Origin: Vibrio plantisponsor
GTDB lineage: Bacteria; Pseudomonadota; Gammaproteobacteria; Enterobacterales; Vibrionaceae
Assembly: GCF_013041605.1 (NCBI RefSeq)
Contig: NZ_JABEQC010000004.1
Coordinates: 124,001 to 188,000 of the forward strand
Direction of reading: 5' to 3'
Length of the DNA: 64,000 nt
In this document: positions 35,088-44,443 of the stretch, piece by piece
How the letters are laid out: the number at the start of each line of letters is the position of its first letter
Numbering within the stretch: the first letter of the stretch is position 1
The notes under the pieces: model-generated
What the model was told of the DNA's origin: nothing
The model's database searches: none
What the model saw: only the letters and a program-made list of their open reading frames with translations
Made by a program: the position numbers and the translations under genes

Positions 35088-35315
35088 ATGAAACGCGCGA
35101 GTAACAGCTACCGTTTGCAGCTCATCAAAGAAGTTGCTATCAGAACACAAGCATCCAACGCGGATCCTACTGACCCAATGGCTTGCCATATACGAGCAAT
35201 CATGTCCGAACAACGTAATTCTGAACCTTTTAAAGATGTGAACAGCAAATTTAGCGGAGTGCACTTCGACGCTCACGCTGGTGGCTGGGTCAGTGATCTT
35301 TGGTCTTTAAAATAG
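35088..35315 (+). CDS. Small conserved-looking protein, unknown function
   Basis: A 75-residue hydrophilic protein (MKRASNSYRLQLIKEVAIRT at its start) with no signal peptide or membrane helix. The N-terminal half is basic and helical; the C-terminus contains GVHFDAHAGGWVSDLWSLK with several aromatic residues. GGAGGT lies five bases before the ATG at 35088, a strong reason to accept it as a gene and prefer this start over an in-frame position 27 bases upstream. I do not recognise the family. It is convergent with the DUF1289 gene. Confidence 0.65.
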   Translation: MKRASNSYRLQLIKEVAIRTQASNADPTDPMACHIRAIMSEQRNSEPFKDVNSKFSGVHFDAHAGGWVSDLWSLK

Positions 35316-35337
35316 GCCAAGTCTTTATTACATCGTC

Positions 35338-35586
35338 CTAAAACAATGATTGTTGCGGGCTCTCGGATTCGGGAGCCCCTTCGTTTAATGCTTTGTTTTG
35401 CGCTATTTTTCGGCGATAACGTTGCCTGCACAGTTTGATAACGTGAATTTGCTGAGCTGGCGTCATTTCCAACCAACCAAATCTTTCTTCACGCTTGCGC
35501 ATGCACCCTCGGCAATACCCTTTCTCGTCCATTGAGCAAACACCAATACAAGGACTGGGCACAGTAAAAAATTCAAGCTGCTCCAT
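35338..35586 (-). CDS. DUF1289 family protein (YdhL-like)
   Basis: An 82-residue cytoplasmic protein with the DUF1289 core PSPCIGVCSMDEKGYCRGCMR near residues 10-30 (four cysteines, written here up to the last) and the following REERFGW. The cysteines suggest metal binding, perhaps a cofactor-linked Fe-S or zinc site; the function is unknown. A Gln/Arg-rich C-terminal extension is typical. ATG at 35586 lies 22 bases from the end of the convergent small gene. No promoter is obvious in the 391 bases shared with the rbs operon. Confidence 0.85.
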   Translation of the reverse strand: MEQLEFFTVPSPCIGVCSMDEKGYCRGCMRKREERFGWLEMTPAQQIHVIKLCRQRYRRKIAQNKALNEGAPESESPQQSLF

Positions 35587-35775
35587 GAGTATTCCTTCTG
35601 TTCGGTGATTGAGTCATCAAGCCTTATCTTAAGCCTCAACGAGGTTACTTCTGGCTTGTGTTTACAGTTATAAGTATAGAAAAGGGAACTTTCAATCAAC
35701 AAATTCTAACCAATCTGAGTGATTCAGCGATTCCTGCGCAAGTTTGCCCGATTTAGGTGCATTAAAGTGGTAAAC

Positions 35776-35796
35776 AAAGTGATTTTGATCACCTAA
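35776..35796 (+). promoter_or_regulatory. CRP-cAMP binding site upstream of rbs
   Basis: AAAGTGATTTTGATCACCTA contains GTGA-N6-TCAC with flanking A/T, a close match to the CRP consensus TGTGA-N6-TCACA. It would give catabolite control of ribose uptake, as in E. coli. Confidence 0.75.
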
Positions 35797-35880
35797 TCTT
35801 CATCCTATCAATAAAATTCGTCGATCATTATCACACAAGATATTTCTCTCACTGTTCAACTTCAATTTAATGGCCTAAAT

Positions 35881-35902
35881 TTCATCGAAACGTTTCGATG
35901 AA
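35881..35902. promoter_or_regulatory. RbsR operator (22-base perfect palindrome)
   Basis: TTCATCGAAAC (35881-35891) is the exact reverse complement of GTTTCGATGAA (35892-35902). The core CGAAACGTTTCG has the central CG and symmetry typical of LacI-family operators. It lies 75 bases before rbsD; the regulator gene rbsR closes the same operon. Confidence 0.85.
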
Positions 35903-35977
35903 CTGTTTTTTTACCGTTACAGCGATAAAAACACTTTGTTCCAAAGACAAAACATTTGCGATTACAAAGGTAAAACA

Positions 35978-36397
35978 ATGAAAAAAAGCGCCCTACTGAA
36001 CTCAGAACTCTCTTACTTGACGGCAACACTGGGTCATACCGACGAGATCACTATTTGCGATGCTGGTTTACCGATTCCAGACGAAACACAACGCATCGAT
36101 TTGGCCTTAACTCATGGTGTGCCGAGTTTCTTAGACACTGTTCGCGTCATTCTTTCTGAGTCTCAAATTGAAGGTGTCGTAATGGCCAGTGAGTTTTCTC
36201 AGGTTAGCCCAGAGCTTCACGCTGCTTTACTTCAAGAACTCAAAGACGAAGAGTCACGCTGTGGCAAAGCCATCAATATTGCTTACGTGTCGCACGAAGA
36301 ATTCAAAGTACGCACTCAAGATAGCCGTGCGGTTATCAGAACGGGCGAATGTACCCCGTACGCAAACGTCATTTTCCAAGCTGGTGTGGTTTTTTAA
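35978..36397 (+). CDS. rbsD: D-ribose pyranase
   Basis: A 139-residue cytoplasmic enzyme that interconverts beta-pyranose and beta-furanose ribose so that RbsK can act. Family marks are LLNSELSYLTATLGHTDEIT with the catalytic His, CDAGLPIP and the C-terminal TGECTPYANVIFQAGVVF. The length is as in E. coli RbsD. The frame is open 14 codons further upstream, but the ATG at 35978 matches homologues and follows AAGG. It is the first gene of the rbs operon, 33 bases before rbsA. Confidence 0.96.
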   Translation: MKKSALLNSELSYLTATLGHTDEITICDAGLPIPDETQRIDLALTHGVPSFLDTVRVILSESQIEGVVMASEFSQVSPELHAALLQELKDEESRCGKAINIAYVSHEEFKVRTQDSRAVIRTGECTPYANVIFQAGVVF

Positions 36398-36430
36398 TTC
36401 CATCTCCCACTCAACAATTGAGGAAAGAGC

Positions 36431-37936
36431 ATGACTCAACCAATTTTAGCGCTAAGCAACATTGATAAAGCCTTCCCGGGGGTTAAAGCGCTCGACCAAG
36501 CAGGTCTGAATGTCTATCCCGGCCGTGTCATGGCGCTTATGGGCGAAAATGGCGCTGGCAAATCAACCTTGATGAAAGTGTTAACAGGCATCTACACCAA
36601 AGATGCTGGTGACATTCAATATCAAGGACAACCTGCGTCATTTAAAGGACCACGAGATTCTCAGCAAGCTGGTATCAGTATTATCCACCAAGAACTTAAC
36701 CTGATCCCAGAACTGACGATTGCAGAAAACATCTTTCTCGGTCGCGAAAAAACCAGCCCTATGGGCCGCATCCTGTGGAATGAAATGTATCAGCAAGCGG
36801 ACAAGTTACTCGCTCGCCTGAACGTAAAATACAGTTCTAAAACTCAGTTAGGCGCACTGAGTCTTGGCGAACAGCAGATGGTAGAAATCGCCAAAGCGTT
36901 ATCGTTCGAATCAAAAGTCATCATCATGGATGAACCTACTGATGCGCTTACAGATACTGAAACAGAGTCGTTATTCAAAGTAATCAACGAACTGCGTGAA
37001 CAAGGTTGCGGCATTGTCTATATCTCTCATCGCCTGAAAGAAATCTTTGAGATTTGTGATGACGTAACGGTACTGCGTGACGGTAAGTTTATCGGTGAGT
37101 GCCCTGTTGCTGACATCAACGAAGATGGTCTGATTGAAATGATGGTTGGCCGTAAACTTGAAGAGCAATATCCACGTATCGACGTTAAACACGGCGACAC
37201 TTGCTTAGAAGTGATTGGTTTAACAGGATCCGGTGTTCACGACGTCAGCTTTACACTCAAAAAAGGCGAAATCCTTGGTGTTTCTGGCTTAATGGGCGCG
37301 GGTCGTACCGAACTGATGAAAGTCATTTATGGCGCCCTACCGTCTGAACGTGGCGTAATTAATTTAGATGGACGCACCATTAACCCAGTCAGCCCTCAAG
37401 ACGGCTTGGTTAACGGTATCGCGTACATCTCTGAAGACCGTAAAGGTGACGGCCTGGTATTAGGGCTTTCAGTGAAAGAAAACATGTCACTTTGCGCATT
37501 GGATAAGCTTTCTAAAGGCATTCAGTTGCAACACAACGAAGAAGCCATCGCAGTAGAAGACTTTATCCAGCTCTTTAATATCAAAACACCATCAAGAAAT
37601 CAGATCATTGGCAATTTGTCTGGTGGTAACCAACAAAAAGTGGCTATCGCTAAAGGTTTAATGACCCGTCCAAAAGTATTGATTCTTGATGAGCCAACTC
37701 GCGGTGTCGATGTCGGCGCAAAGAAAGAAATCTATCAATTAATCAACAAGTTCAAAGCAGAAGGCATGAGTATCATTTTGGTGTCTTCAGAAATGCCAGA
37801 AGTCTTGGGTATGAGTGACCGCATAATTGTAATGCACGAAGGTCGAATCAGCGGCGAGTTTTCAGCTAAAGACGCCAACCAAGAAAATCTATTAGCGTGT
37901 GCCGTAGGCAAAACGGTGAACGAGGAAGCAGCATGA
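36431..37936 (+). CDS. rbsA: Ribose ABC transporter ATP-binding protein
   Basis: A 501-residue ATPase with two fused ABC domains. The first has Walker [10 protein letters not shown] (38-46), signature [15 protein letters not shown] and Walker [12 protein letters not shown]. The second has a degenerate Walker A ([10 protein letters not shown]) but an intact signature [16 protein letters not shown] and Walker [19 protein letters not shown], the usual pattern for the sugar CUT2 class. It drives uptake of ribose with RbsB and RbsC at the inner membrane. Its stop overlaps the rbsC start by four bases. Confidence 0.96.
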   Translation: MTQPILALSNIDKAFPGVKALDQAGLNVYPGRVMALMGENGAGKSTLMKVLTGIYTKDAGDIQYQGQPASFKGPRDSQQAGISIIHQELNLIPELTIAENIFLGREKTSPMGRILWNEMYQQADKLLARLNVKYSSKTQLGALSLGEQQMVEIAKALSFESKVIIMDEPTDALTDTETESLFKVINELREQGCGIVYISHRLKEIFEICDDVTVLRDGKFIGECPVADINEDGLIEMMVGRKLEEQYPRIDVKHGDTCLEVIGLTGSGVHDVSFTLKKGEILGVSGLMGAGRTELMKVIYGALPSERGVINLDGRTINPVSPQDGLVNGIAYISEDRKGDGLVLGLSVKENMSLCALDKLSKGIQLQHNEEAIAVEDFIQLFNIKTPSRNQIIGNLSGGNQQKVAIAKGLMTRPKVLILDEPTRGVDVGAKKEIYQLINKFKAEGMSIILVSSEMPEVLGMSDRIIVMHEGRISGEFSAKDANQENLLACAVGKTVNEEAA

Positions 37937-38916
37937 GTACTAACACTATGAATAAAACAAATTCTGTCAGCGAAAAGAAGTTGCTGAGTAAAGAGTGGCT
38001 GATCGAGCAGAAATCACTGATCGCTTTGCTGGTTCTGATCGTCATTGTCTCTTTTCTAAACCCGAACTTTTTTACCATGGATAACCTGATGAATATTCTT
38101 CGTCAGACTTCGGTAAACGCAATCATAGCCGTAGGTATGACATTAGTTATTCTGACTGGTGGTATCGACCTGAGTGTCGGTTCTGTACTTGCTCTTTGTG
38201 GTGCTTTTGCCGCAAGCCTTATTGCTATTGAAGTTCCGGTATTAATTGCTGTACCAACAGCACTTCTCGCTGGCGCTGCACTAGGTGCAATCAGTGGTTT
38301 CGTGATTGCCAAAGGTAAGGTTCAGGCGTTTATTGCGACCCTAGTTACCATGACTCTACTACGTGGTGTGACCATGGTTTACACCGACGGTCGACCAATC
38401 TCTACTGGCTTTACCGATACTGCGGATGCATTTGCATGGTTCGGTACAGGCTACATGCTAGGTATTCCAGTTCCGGTATGGTTGATGGCAATCGTATTTG
38501 CCGCAGCTTGGTACCTTCTAAATCACACTCGTTTTGGCCGCTACGTCTATGCGTCGGGCGGTAACGAATCAGCGACACGTCTTTCAGGTATTAATGTAGA
38601 CAAAGTTAAAATCGGCGTTTACGCAATCTGTGGTCTTCTTGCAGCTCTTGCGGGCATCATAGTGACTTCGCGTCTATCGTCTGCGCAACCTACAGCAGGC
38701 ATGGGCTATGAGCTTGATGCTATTGCAGCGGTTGTGCTAGGTGGCACAAGCCTACTGGGCGGTCGCGGTAAGATCATGGGCACACTGATTGGTGCTTTGA
38801 TTATCGGCTTCCTGAACAACGCACTAAACCTGCTAGATGTGTCTTCTTACTACCAAATGATTGCAAAAGCAGTGGTTATCCTGCTTGCAGTACTTGTAGA
38901 CAACAAAAACAAATAA
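37933..38916 (+). CDS. rbsC: Ribose ABC transporter permease
   Basis: A 327-residue CUT2 permease with about ten hydrophobic segments. The family motif [21 protein letters not shown] lies around residue 80 (shown in part as [17 protein letters not shown]), and [19 protein letters not shown] near residue 260 is the other hallmark. I use the ATG at 37933, inside the ATGA overlap with rbsA; the frame is open a little further upstream. It forms the transmembrane channel for ribose uptake. A stable hairpin separates it from rbsB. Confidence 0.95.
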   Translation: MSTNTMNKTNSVSEKKLLSKEWLIEQKSLIALLVLIVIVSFLNPNFFTMDNLMNILRQTSVNAIIAVGMTLVILTGGIDLSVGSVLALCGAFAASLIAIEVPVLIAVPTALLAGAALGAISGFVIAKGKVQAFIATLVTMTLLRGVTMVYTDGRPISTGFTDTADAFAWFGTGYMLGIPVPVWLMAIVFAAAWYLLNHTRFGRYVYASGGNESATRLSGINVDKVKIGVYAICGLLAALAGIIVTSRLSSAQPTAGMGYELDAIAAVVLGGTSLLGGRGKIMGTLIGALIIGFLNNALNLLDVSSYYQMIAKAVVILLAVLVDNKNK

Positions 38917-38929
38917 CCCGTGAAACAAC

Positions 38930-38951
38930 AGACCTAACTTCGGTTAGGTCT
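38930..38951 (+). repeat. UUCG-loop hairpin between rbsC and rbsB
   Basis: AGACCTAAC (38930-38938) pairs with GTTAGGTCT (38943-38951) around a TTCG loop closed by C-G, an unusually stable RNA hairpin. No U-run follows. It is likelier to block 3' exonuclease decay, or set relative expression of the binding protein, than to terminate. Confidence 0.65.
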
Positions 38952-38973
38952 CCCCCAGCATAAGGAAATTAAA

Positions 38974-39852
38974 ATGAAAAAATTGGCAACTCTGATTTCA
39001 GCTGCACTGTTATCAACCTCTGTTTCTGTCTCTGCATACGCGCAAGATACGATGGCAATTGTCGTCTCTACGCTTAACAACCCATTCTTCGTTACGATGA
39101 AAGATGGCGCAGAAGCAAAAGCAAAAGAGCTCGGCTATAACATTATCGTTTTAGATTCACAAAACGACCCAAGTAAAGAGCTTTCAAACGTGGAAGATCT
39201 TACTGTTCGTGGCGTGAAAGCAATCCTAATCAACCCAACGGATTCAGATGCGGTATCGAACGCAATTCGCATTGCAAACAACGCTAAGATTCCAGTATTG
39301 ACTCTGGACCGTGGTGCAAGCCGTGGCGACGTAGTGAGTCACATCGCATCTGACAACATTGTTGGCGGCGAAATGGCAGGTCACTTCATCATGGAAAAAG
39401 TGGGTGAGAAAGCCAAAGTTATTCAGCTAGAAGGTATTGCTGGTACATCTGCTGCTCGTGAGCGTGGTGAAGGCTTTATGAACGCGGTTAAAGGCAGCCA
39501 AATGCAACTACTTGCTAGCCAACCAGCGGACTTCGACCGTACTAAAGGTCTGAACGTAATGGAAAACCTACTAGCAGCGAACCCAGATGTTGAAGCGGTA
39601 TTTGCACAGAACGACGAAATGGCTCTAGGCGCACTTCGCGCAGTTCAGGCTTCTGGTAAAAACGTAATGATTGTTGGTTTTGACGGTACAGACGACGGTA
39701 TTGCAGCGGTAGAACGTGGCAAACTGGCAGCAACGGTTGCTCAACAACCAGATATGATCGGTGCGTTAGGTGTAGAAACAGCTGACAAAGTACTGAAAGG
39801 CGAAAAAGTGGAAGAGTACATCCCAGTTCCACTAAAAGTTATCACTAAGTAA
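38974..39852 (+). CDS. rbsB: Ribose-binding periplasmic protein
   Basis: A 292-residue type I periplasmic binding protein. The signal peptide [18 protein letters not shown] continues to cleavage near AYA-QDT (residue 23). Family stretches are [55 protein letters not shown] and [13 protein letters not shown]. It captures ribose for RbsAC and, in enterics, is also recognised by a chemoreceptor (Trg); one of the two receptors here might do this, but nothing shows it. AAGG lies before the ATG. Confidence 0.96.
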   Translation: MKKLATLISAALLSTSVSVSAYAQDTMAIVVSTLNNPFFVTMKDGAEAKAKELGYNIIVLDSQNDPSKELSNVEDLTVRGVKAILINPTDSDAVSNAIRIANNAKIPVLTLDRGASRGDVVSHIASDNIVGGEMAGHFIMEKVGEKAKVIQLEGIAGTSAARERGEGFMNAVKGSQMQLLASQPADFDRTKGLNVMENLLAANPDVEAVFAQNDEMALGALRAVQASGKNVMIVGFDGTDDGIAAVERGKLAATVAQQPDMIGALGVETADKVLKGEKVEEYIPVPLKVITK

Positions 39853-39880
39853 TTGCGTATCAATACTTAATTGCTAATCA

Positions 39881-39904
39881 CACCCTCTCCTCACGGGGAG
39901 GGTG
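39881..39904 (+). repeat. Hairpin between rbsB and rbsK
   Basis: CACCCTCTCC (39881-39890) pairs with GGGGAGGGTG (39895-39904) over ten positions with one G-U pair and a TCAC loop. An A-run, not a T-run, follows, so it is not a plus-strand terminator. It may stabilise the upstream rbsB message and reduce read-through into rbsKR. Confidence 0.55.
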
Positions 39905-40001
39905 AAAAAAGACAGCTTTAATGTTTTAAACTTTAACGTGTTAAGTAAATAAAGACTTTAAACCTCTCTTTTTTATTCCTAAAACACTGAGGACTTCTTC
40001 T

Positions 40002-40922
40002 ATGAATAAGTTGGTGGTATTCGGTAGTGTCAATGCAGACCACGTTCTTCAAGTACCGACTTTTCCTCGCCCAGGCGAAACACTTCACGGCCGTAATTAC
40101 CAAGTTATCCCAGGTGGCAAAGGCGCAAACCAAGCTGTAGCGGCAGCTCGTTTGAAAGCCGATGTCGGTTTTATTGCTTGTGTGGGTGATGACTCGTTTG
40201 GCATTAACATTCGCGAAAGCTTTAAAGTCGATGGCATCAACGTATCAGGGGTCAAGCTACAACCAAACTGCCCTACTGGTATCGCAATGATTCAGGTCTC
40301 TGACAGCGGCGAAAACAGCATCTGTATTTCTGCCGAAGCAAATGCAAAGCTCACCGCAGAAGCGATTGAGTCGCATCTTGACCAGATACGTAATGCACAA
40401 TACTTCCTTGCACAGCTTGAAACACCGCTGGACGGTATTATCAAAGCTGTTCAAGTGGCAAAAAGTGCGCAAACGCAGGTGATACTAAACCCTGCCCCTG
40501 CACGTGAATTGCCAGATGAGCTGCTTAGCTGCGTCGATATCATTACTCCGAACGAAACTGAAGCTGAAGTGCTGACAGGCATCACCGTCTCCGACGATGA
40601 ATCAGCACAAAAAGCGGCGGATATTCTTCATAGTAAGGGAATCGAAACCGTCATGATTACTCTCGGTGCCAAAGGCGTTTGGTTGAGTCAGAACGGTAAA
40701 GGCGTCATTATTCCGGGATTCAGAGTAAAGGCGACCGACACAACTGCAGCTGGCGATACCTTTAACGGCGCTTTTGTTACTGGCTTGTTAGAAGAAATGC
40801 CTTTAGAATCAGCAATTAAATTTGCACATGCCGCCGCAGCGATTTCTGTTACTCGTTTTGGCGCGCAAACCTCTATTCCACAACGCTCTGAGGTTGATGC
40901 ATTCTTAGCTGAACAAAAGTAA
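40002..40922 (+). CDS. rbsK: Ribokinase
   Basis: A 306-residue PfkB-family sugar kinase that phosphorylates ribose to ribose 5-phosphate. Visible motifs are VFGSVNADHVLQVPTFPRPG at the N-terminus, GGKGANQAVAAARL (substrate binding, about 38-51), NPAPARELP, TPNETEAEVLTG, and the C-terminal anion-hole and catalytic base AAGDTFNGAFVTGL. The length is as in E. coli. It lies 149 bases after rbsB and 14 bases before rbsR, so it shares a transcript with the regulator. Confidence 0.96.
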   Translation: MNKLVVFGSVNADHVLQVPTFPRPGETLHGRNYQVIPGGKGANQAVAAARLKADVGFIACVGDDSFGINIRESFKVDGINVSGVKLQPNCPTGIAMIQVSDSGENSICISAEANAKLTAEAIESHLDQIRNAQYFLAQLETPLDGIIKAVQVAKSAQTQVILNPAPARELPDELLSCVDIITPNETEAEVLTGITVSDDESAQKAADILHSKGIETVMITLGAKGVWLSQNGKGVIIPGFRVKATDTTAAGDTFNGAFVTGLLEEMPLESAIKFAHAAAAISVTRFGAQTSIPQRSEVDAFLAEQK

Positions 40923-40936
40923 AGGATACTGATGAC

Positions 40937-41938
40937 ATGGCAACAATGAAGGATTTAGCAAAACTCGCCGGAGTTTCAACATCGACTGTTAGCCATGTGA
41001 TCAACAAAACCCGTTTCGTAAGCGATGAGATTGCGGAACGGGTTAACAAAGCCGCTCAAGAACTCAACTACGCTCCTTCCGCTTTAGCTCGCAGCCTTAA
41101 AATGAACCGCACCAAAACCATAGGTATGTTGATGACAACATCAACAAACCCATTCTTTGGTGAAGTGGTTAAAGGTGTCGAACGCAACTGTTACCAACAA
41201 GGCTATAACTTGATTCTGTGTAACACAGAAGGTGATCACGAGCGCATGAAAGCCTCAATCAATACCCTGCTACAAAAACGCGTAGACGGTATTATTTTGA
41301 TGTGTTCTACATTGGTCGGTGAACGTATTGAAGAGTTTGAACGCTACCCAGATATCCCTGTCGTGGTGATGGACTGGGGCCCGATGCTGTTTTCCAGCGA
41401 TAAAATTCAGGATAACTCTCTGCTTGGTGGCTACATGGCCACTAAACATTTGATTGAGAGTGGTCATAAAGAGATCGGCTGTATTACGGGGCCTTTGAAT
41501 CATCATCAGGCACAGATGCGTTATGAAGGCTACAAACGTGCGCTGCGTGAAGCTCATTTGGAAATACACCCTGAATGGGTTATGGAGTCGAACTTTGAAT
41601 GCCAAGGGGGCTACGACACGTTTATCAAGCTGATGAAGTCAAACTCGTTGCCAACAGCTCTCTTTGTGAGTAACGACATGATGGCAATGGGTGTGATTAA
41701 CGCAGCTAATGAAAACAACCTCTCAATTCCGGATGACATCTCCATCATAGGCTACGATGATATTCACATTGCCAAGTTTATGTCTCCGTCGTTAACCACC
41801 ATTCATCAGCCTAAATACCGCTTAGGAAAAGCGGCTGTTGATACACTGCTTAAAAAGATCAACAAGCTGAGCAATGAGCCTGAGATTATTCAACTCGAAC
41901 CAACACTTATCGTTCGTAAAAGTGTTAAACAACTTTAG
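40937..41938 (+). CDS. rbsR: Ribose operon repressor RbsR (LacI family)
   Basis: A 333-residue regulator. The N-terminal helix-turn-helix and hinge read MATMKDLAKLAGVSTSTVSH then VNKAAQELNYAPSALARSLK. The core is a periplasmic-binding-protein fold that senses ribose (TSTNPFFGEVVKGVE, IIGYDDIHIAKFMSPSLTTI). It would bind the palindrome at 35881-35902 and be released by ribose. It is the last gene of rbsDACBKR, so it is autoregulated. AAAGGA lies before the ATG. Confidence 0.95.
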   Translation: MATMKDLAKLAGVSTSTVSHVINKTRFVSDEIAERVNKAAQELNYAPSALARSLKMNRTKTIGMLMTTSTNPFFGEVVKGVERNCYQQGYNLILCNTEGDHERMKASINTLLQKRVDGIILMCSTLVGERIEEFERYPDIPVVVMDWGPMLFSSDKIQDNSLLGGYMATKHLIESGHKEIGCITGPLNHHQAQMRYEGYKRALREAHLEIHPEWVMESNFECQGGYDTFIKLMKSNSLPTALFVSNDMMAMGVINAANENNLSIPDDISIIGYDDIHIAKFMSPSLTTIHQPKYRLGKAAVDTLLKKINKLSNEPEIIQLEPTLIVRKSVKQL

Positions 41939-42102
41939 GAATTGTCTTACACACGGCAATTGACAACCCGACAATATTTATACATTTCAATAAGTAACAA
42001 GAAGATTGATGTGATTTCAGACTCAATCTATGACCTCATGCTGACAAAAACAGTGTTTTATTGACTATACTGAGCGGAATTTCCACATTCGGAGTGAATC
42101 AT

Positions 42103-42546
42103 ATGAAGCTGATTTCTAAATCGCTACTTGCAGCGGTAACGCTACCTGTAATTTTAACGGCTTGTCAAAGTACTGGTGATGAAGTGCAAATTACTGCTCA
42201 AGACCTACAACACCACAACTGGGAACTTACTCAAGTTGATGGTAAAGACGTAGTGAAGAATGAACGCTTAAGAACTCCTAACCTAGAAATTGGCGAAAAA
42301 ATGATTGCCAATGGTAACGCTGGCTGCAACAACTTTTTCGGCCAAGCGGAAGTGAAAGACAACAAGTTCCGTATTGAGAAAATGGGCAAAACCATGAAGA
42401 TGTGTATCGGTGACATCATGGATACCGAACAAGCGGTTTCTCAAACGCTACAAGATTGGAGTGATATGACGCTAACTAAAGATTCATTGGTACTGAAAAA
42501 CGATGTCCACACACTGACATTTAAACTTAGCGACCATATGAACTAA
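42103..42546 (+). CDS. hslJ: META domain lipoprotein HslJ
   Basis: A 147-residue lipoprotein. The lipobox is ILTAC (Cys22). The META domain covers the rest: HHNWELTQVDGKDV, GNAGCNNFFGQAEVKDNKF, and MKMCIGDIMDTEQAVSQTL. HslJ is heat-inducible in E. coli and linked to novobiocin resistance; its molecular role is unclear. I start at ATG 42103, which follows GGAG at proper spacing, not 14 codons upstream. It is monocistronic and ends at a bidirectional terminator. Confidence 0.88.
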   Translation: MKLISKSLLAAVTLPVILTACQSTGDEVQITAQDLQHHNWELTQVDGKDVVKNERLRTPNLEIGEKMIANGNAGCNNFFGQAEVKDNKFRIEKMGKTMKMCIGDIMDTEQAVSQTLQDWSDMTLTKDSLVLKNDVHTLTFKLSDHMN

Positions 42547-42576
42547 GCGTTTATAAACACATAAGCGAATCATAAA

Positions 42577-42604
42577 AAAATAGCAGCCATTGGCTGCTAT
42601 TTTT
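42577..42604. terminator. Bidirectional rho-independent terminator
   Basis: AAAATAGCAGC (42577-42587) pairs with GCTGCTATTTT (42593-42603) with A-runs before and T-runs after. It serves hslJ (plus) and the methyltransferase gene (minus, stop at 42650). Confidence 0.88.
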
Positions 42605-42649
42605 GTTTTCGGATTAAACGCACATCTAAATGTCCGTTAGCTAAACACT

Positions 42650-43582
42650 TTAACTAAAAACCAAGGCTTTCAGTGCTGACTCAGAATTAATATCTGCGAA
42701 CTCTGGCGGGTTATCGAGACGATACTGGAAGTTCAAATCTGGAGCTTCAGCTTTCATTCCGTCAATCAGAAAATCACTGCTGACCATTGGCGAGTTAACG
42801 CAAGCCAACACTTCCCCACCTTCCGTTAATAGTTCAGGAAGACGGCGAAGAATTCTTTGGTAATCTTTAGTCAACGCAAAGCTGCCTTTCTGAAAAGAAG
42901 GCGGGTCAATAACGATCAGATCATAAGGTCCAGCTTTTTTGATTTTCCCCCACGATTTAAAGATATCGTGTCCTAGGAAACTCACTTTACTGAGGTTGTG
43001 ATCATTAATCAGATGGTTTTCTCGCCCTTTCGACAAAGACCCTTTTGCCATATCGACATTGACGACTTTATCGGCGCCACCAGCAATCGCTGCCACGGAA
43101 AAGCCGCAGGTGTAAGCAAACAAGTTAAGTACGTTCTTATGTTTAGCGTGTTCTCTCACCCAGTCGCGGCCTAAACGCATATCGAGGAACAAGCCAAAGT
43201 TTTGGTTTCTGCCAATATCAAGCTGATACTTCAAACCACTTTCAACCACAACAGGTCTTGAATTCAACTCTCCCCAAAGCACTTGGGAAGGAGCTCCGTC
43301 AGCGTAACGGTGTTGAAGCAAAATACAGCTGCCGTTTCGCTGTTGCCATAAGGATGATTGCGATAACGCTTGCAAACCTTGTTCGAGTGCTTGAAGAAAC
43401 TCTTCTTCCACTTCTTTGAACAAGTTTACAACCAGTTGTCCCTGTAGCCAGTCACAAGTAATTTGCTCCAAACCTTCCCAACGTTGACCTCGACCATGAA
43501 ACAGACGACGAACTTCATCAGGGGCTTGTGTGAGCTGAGCATTAAGCTCTTCAAAAAAAACGGGTAAAGCTGAAAGTTGCAT
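42650..43582 (-). CDS. Class I SAM-dependent (rRNA) methyltransferase
   Basis: A 310-residue protein of the Methyltrans_SAM group to which RlmI and the RlmKL C-terminus belong. LFLDMRLGRDWVREHAKHK leads to the SAM motif LNLFAYTCGFSVAAIAGGAD, with VNVDMAKGS next, and YDLIVIDPPSFQKGSF near residue 225 is the motif IV region. It probably methylates a base in rRNA; which one is unknown. It lacks the PUA domain of RlmI. It follows the pseudouridine synthase gene by four bases, so the two RNA-modification genes form an operon. Confidence 0.87.
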   Translation of the reverse strand: MQLSALPVFFEELNAQLTQAPDEVRRLFHGRGQRWEGLEQITCDWLQGQLVVNLFKEVEEEFLQALEQGLQALSQSSLWQQRNGSCILLQHRYADGAPSQVLWGELNSRPVVVESGLKYQLDIGRNQNFGLFLDMRLGRDWVREHAKHKNVLNLFAYTCGFSVAAIAGGADKVVNVDMAKGSLSKGRENHLINDHNLSKVSFLGHDIFKSWGKIKKAGPYDLIVIDPPSFQKGSFALTKDYQRILRRLPELLTEGGEVLACVNSPMVSSDFLIDGMKAEAPDLNFQYRLDNPPEFADINSESALKALVFS

Positions 43583-43586
43583 AATA

Positions 43587-44282
43587 TTACTTTTTCACTG
43601 TTGGCCAGTTAAGTGACCAAGGTTGTAACCATAATTCAATGTTTTGACTAACCACTTCGCTGTTCCATTTCTGCCCAAGGTACTCTTTTTTTCTTGGGTC
43701 ACAGAGAAACTGAAAGGTTTCGCCAGCATAAATAAACTTAAGAGCAAAGGCGTGTAAATATCCACGGTCAGCTTCATCGGAAGCGTTATAAATAGGGTCA
43801 CCTACGATTGCTGAACCAATCGATTTAAGCGCTACACGAATCTGATGCGTTTTTCCTGTGTGAGGCTTACACAAGAACAATCTCTCGCCGGGTTCTGCTG
43901 CTGCTGAGAAAAATTGGGTCACCGCCGGATTTTGCTGAGTCGCAAGCAGTTTCCAAGAAGCGCGACGAGAACGCTCCATATCACCGCTGATCAGGCCTTG
44001 CTTTTTCTTTGGCTTCTTACTGCCAAGAGCTAAATAGAATTTTTCAACATCACGATGAGCAAAGGCTTGAGAAAGTTCGCTCGCTGCTTGAGCATTACGC
44101 GCAAGCAATAATATGCCTGACGTCATCTTATCGAGTCGATGAACTAAATAAAGCTGAGAATCACCGCTGACTTTGCCAACTTCTTGCAACAGCATGGTAT
44201 CGCCATCATCTTTGTGTACCGAAACATTCGGATGCTTATTGATGACGATAAAATCAGAGTGAGTAAATAGAATATCGAACAT
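43587..44282 (-). CDS. RluA-family pseudouridine synthase
   Basis: A 231-residue stand-alone catalytic domain without an S4 domain. The catalytic motif LVHRLDKMTSGILLLARN has Asp51, and KPHTGKTHQIRVALKSIG is the second conserved motif. It resembles the TIGR01621-type group related to TruC/RluA. The target uridine, in rRNA or tRNA, is unknown. A TTG four codons upstream is possible, but the ATG at 44282 is preceded by GAGGGG and preferred. It is cotranscribed with the methyltransferase gene downstream. Confidence 0.87.
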   Translation of the reverse strand: MFDILFTHSDFIVINKHPNVSVHKDDGDTMLLQEVGKVSGDSQLYLVHRLDKMTSGILLLARNAQAASELSQAFAHRDVEKFYLALGSKKPKKKQGLISGDMERSRRASWKLLATQQNPAVTQFFSAAAEPGERLFLCKPHTGKTHQIRVALKSIGSAIVGDPIYNASDEADRGYLHAFALKFIYAGETFQFLCDPRKKEYLGQKWNSEVVSQNIELWLQPWSLNWPTVKK

Positions 44283-44385
44283 GATGCCCCTCAATAATGG
44301 ACGGCCATTATACTCAACTGAGACTAAAGGTCAGTAAAACATTATGTTGCAGGCTTCAGATAGGCACAAAAGGATAGAGATAAAA

Positions 44386-44410
44386 CAAAGGCCGCTTAAA
44401 GCGGCCTTAT
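44386..44410 (-). terminator. Rho-independent terminator of the NSS transporter gene
   Basis: AAGGCCGC (44388-44395) pairs with GCGGCCTT (44401-44408). On the minus strand the stem is followed by TGTTTTATC. It lies 34 bases after the stop of the NSS transporter gene. Confidence 0.8.
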
Positions 44411-44443
44411 CAAATCAAACTTCTTAATGATGCGAACAGCTGA

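Larger units (their letters stand above)
35587..35977 (+). promoter_or_regulatory. rbs operon control region
   Basis: This 391-base region has no supported gene. A CRP site lies at 35776-35796 and a second CRP half-site (TCACA at 35830-35834) follows. The RbsR operator palindrome is at 35881-35902. Possible -10 elements are GATATT (35839-35844) and TTTAAT (35866-35871); I cannot choose between them. AAGG precedes the rbsD ATG. Confidence 0.65.

Noticed and set aside
41270..41605. A 111-codon minus-strand open frame within rbsR
   Set aside because: It lies wholly inside a well-defined LacI-family gene, with no supporting signal.
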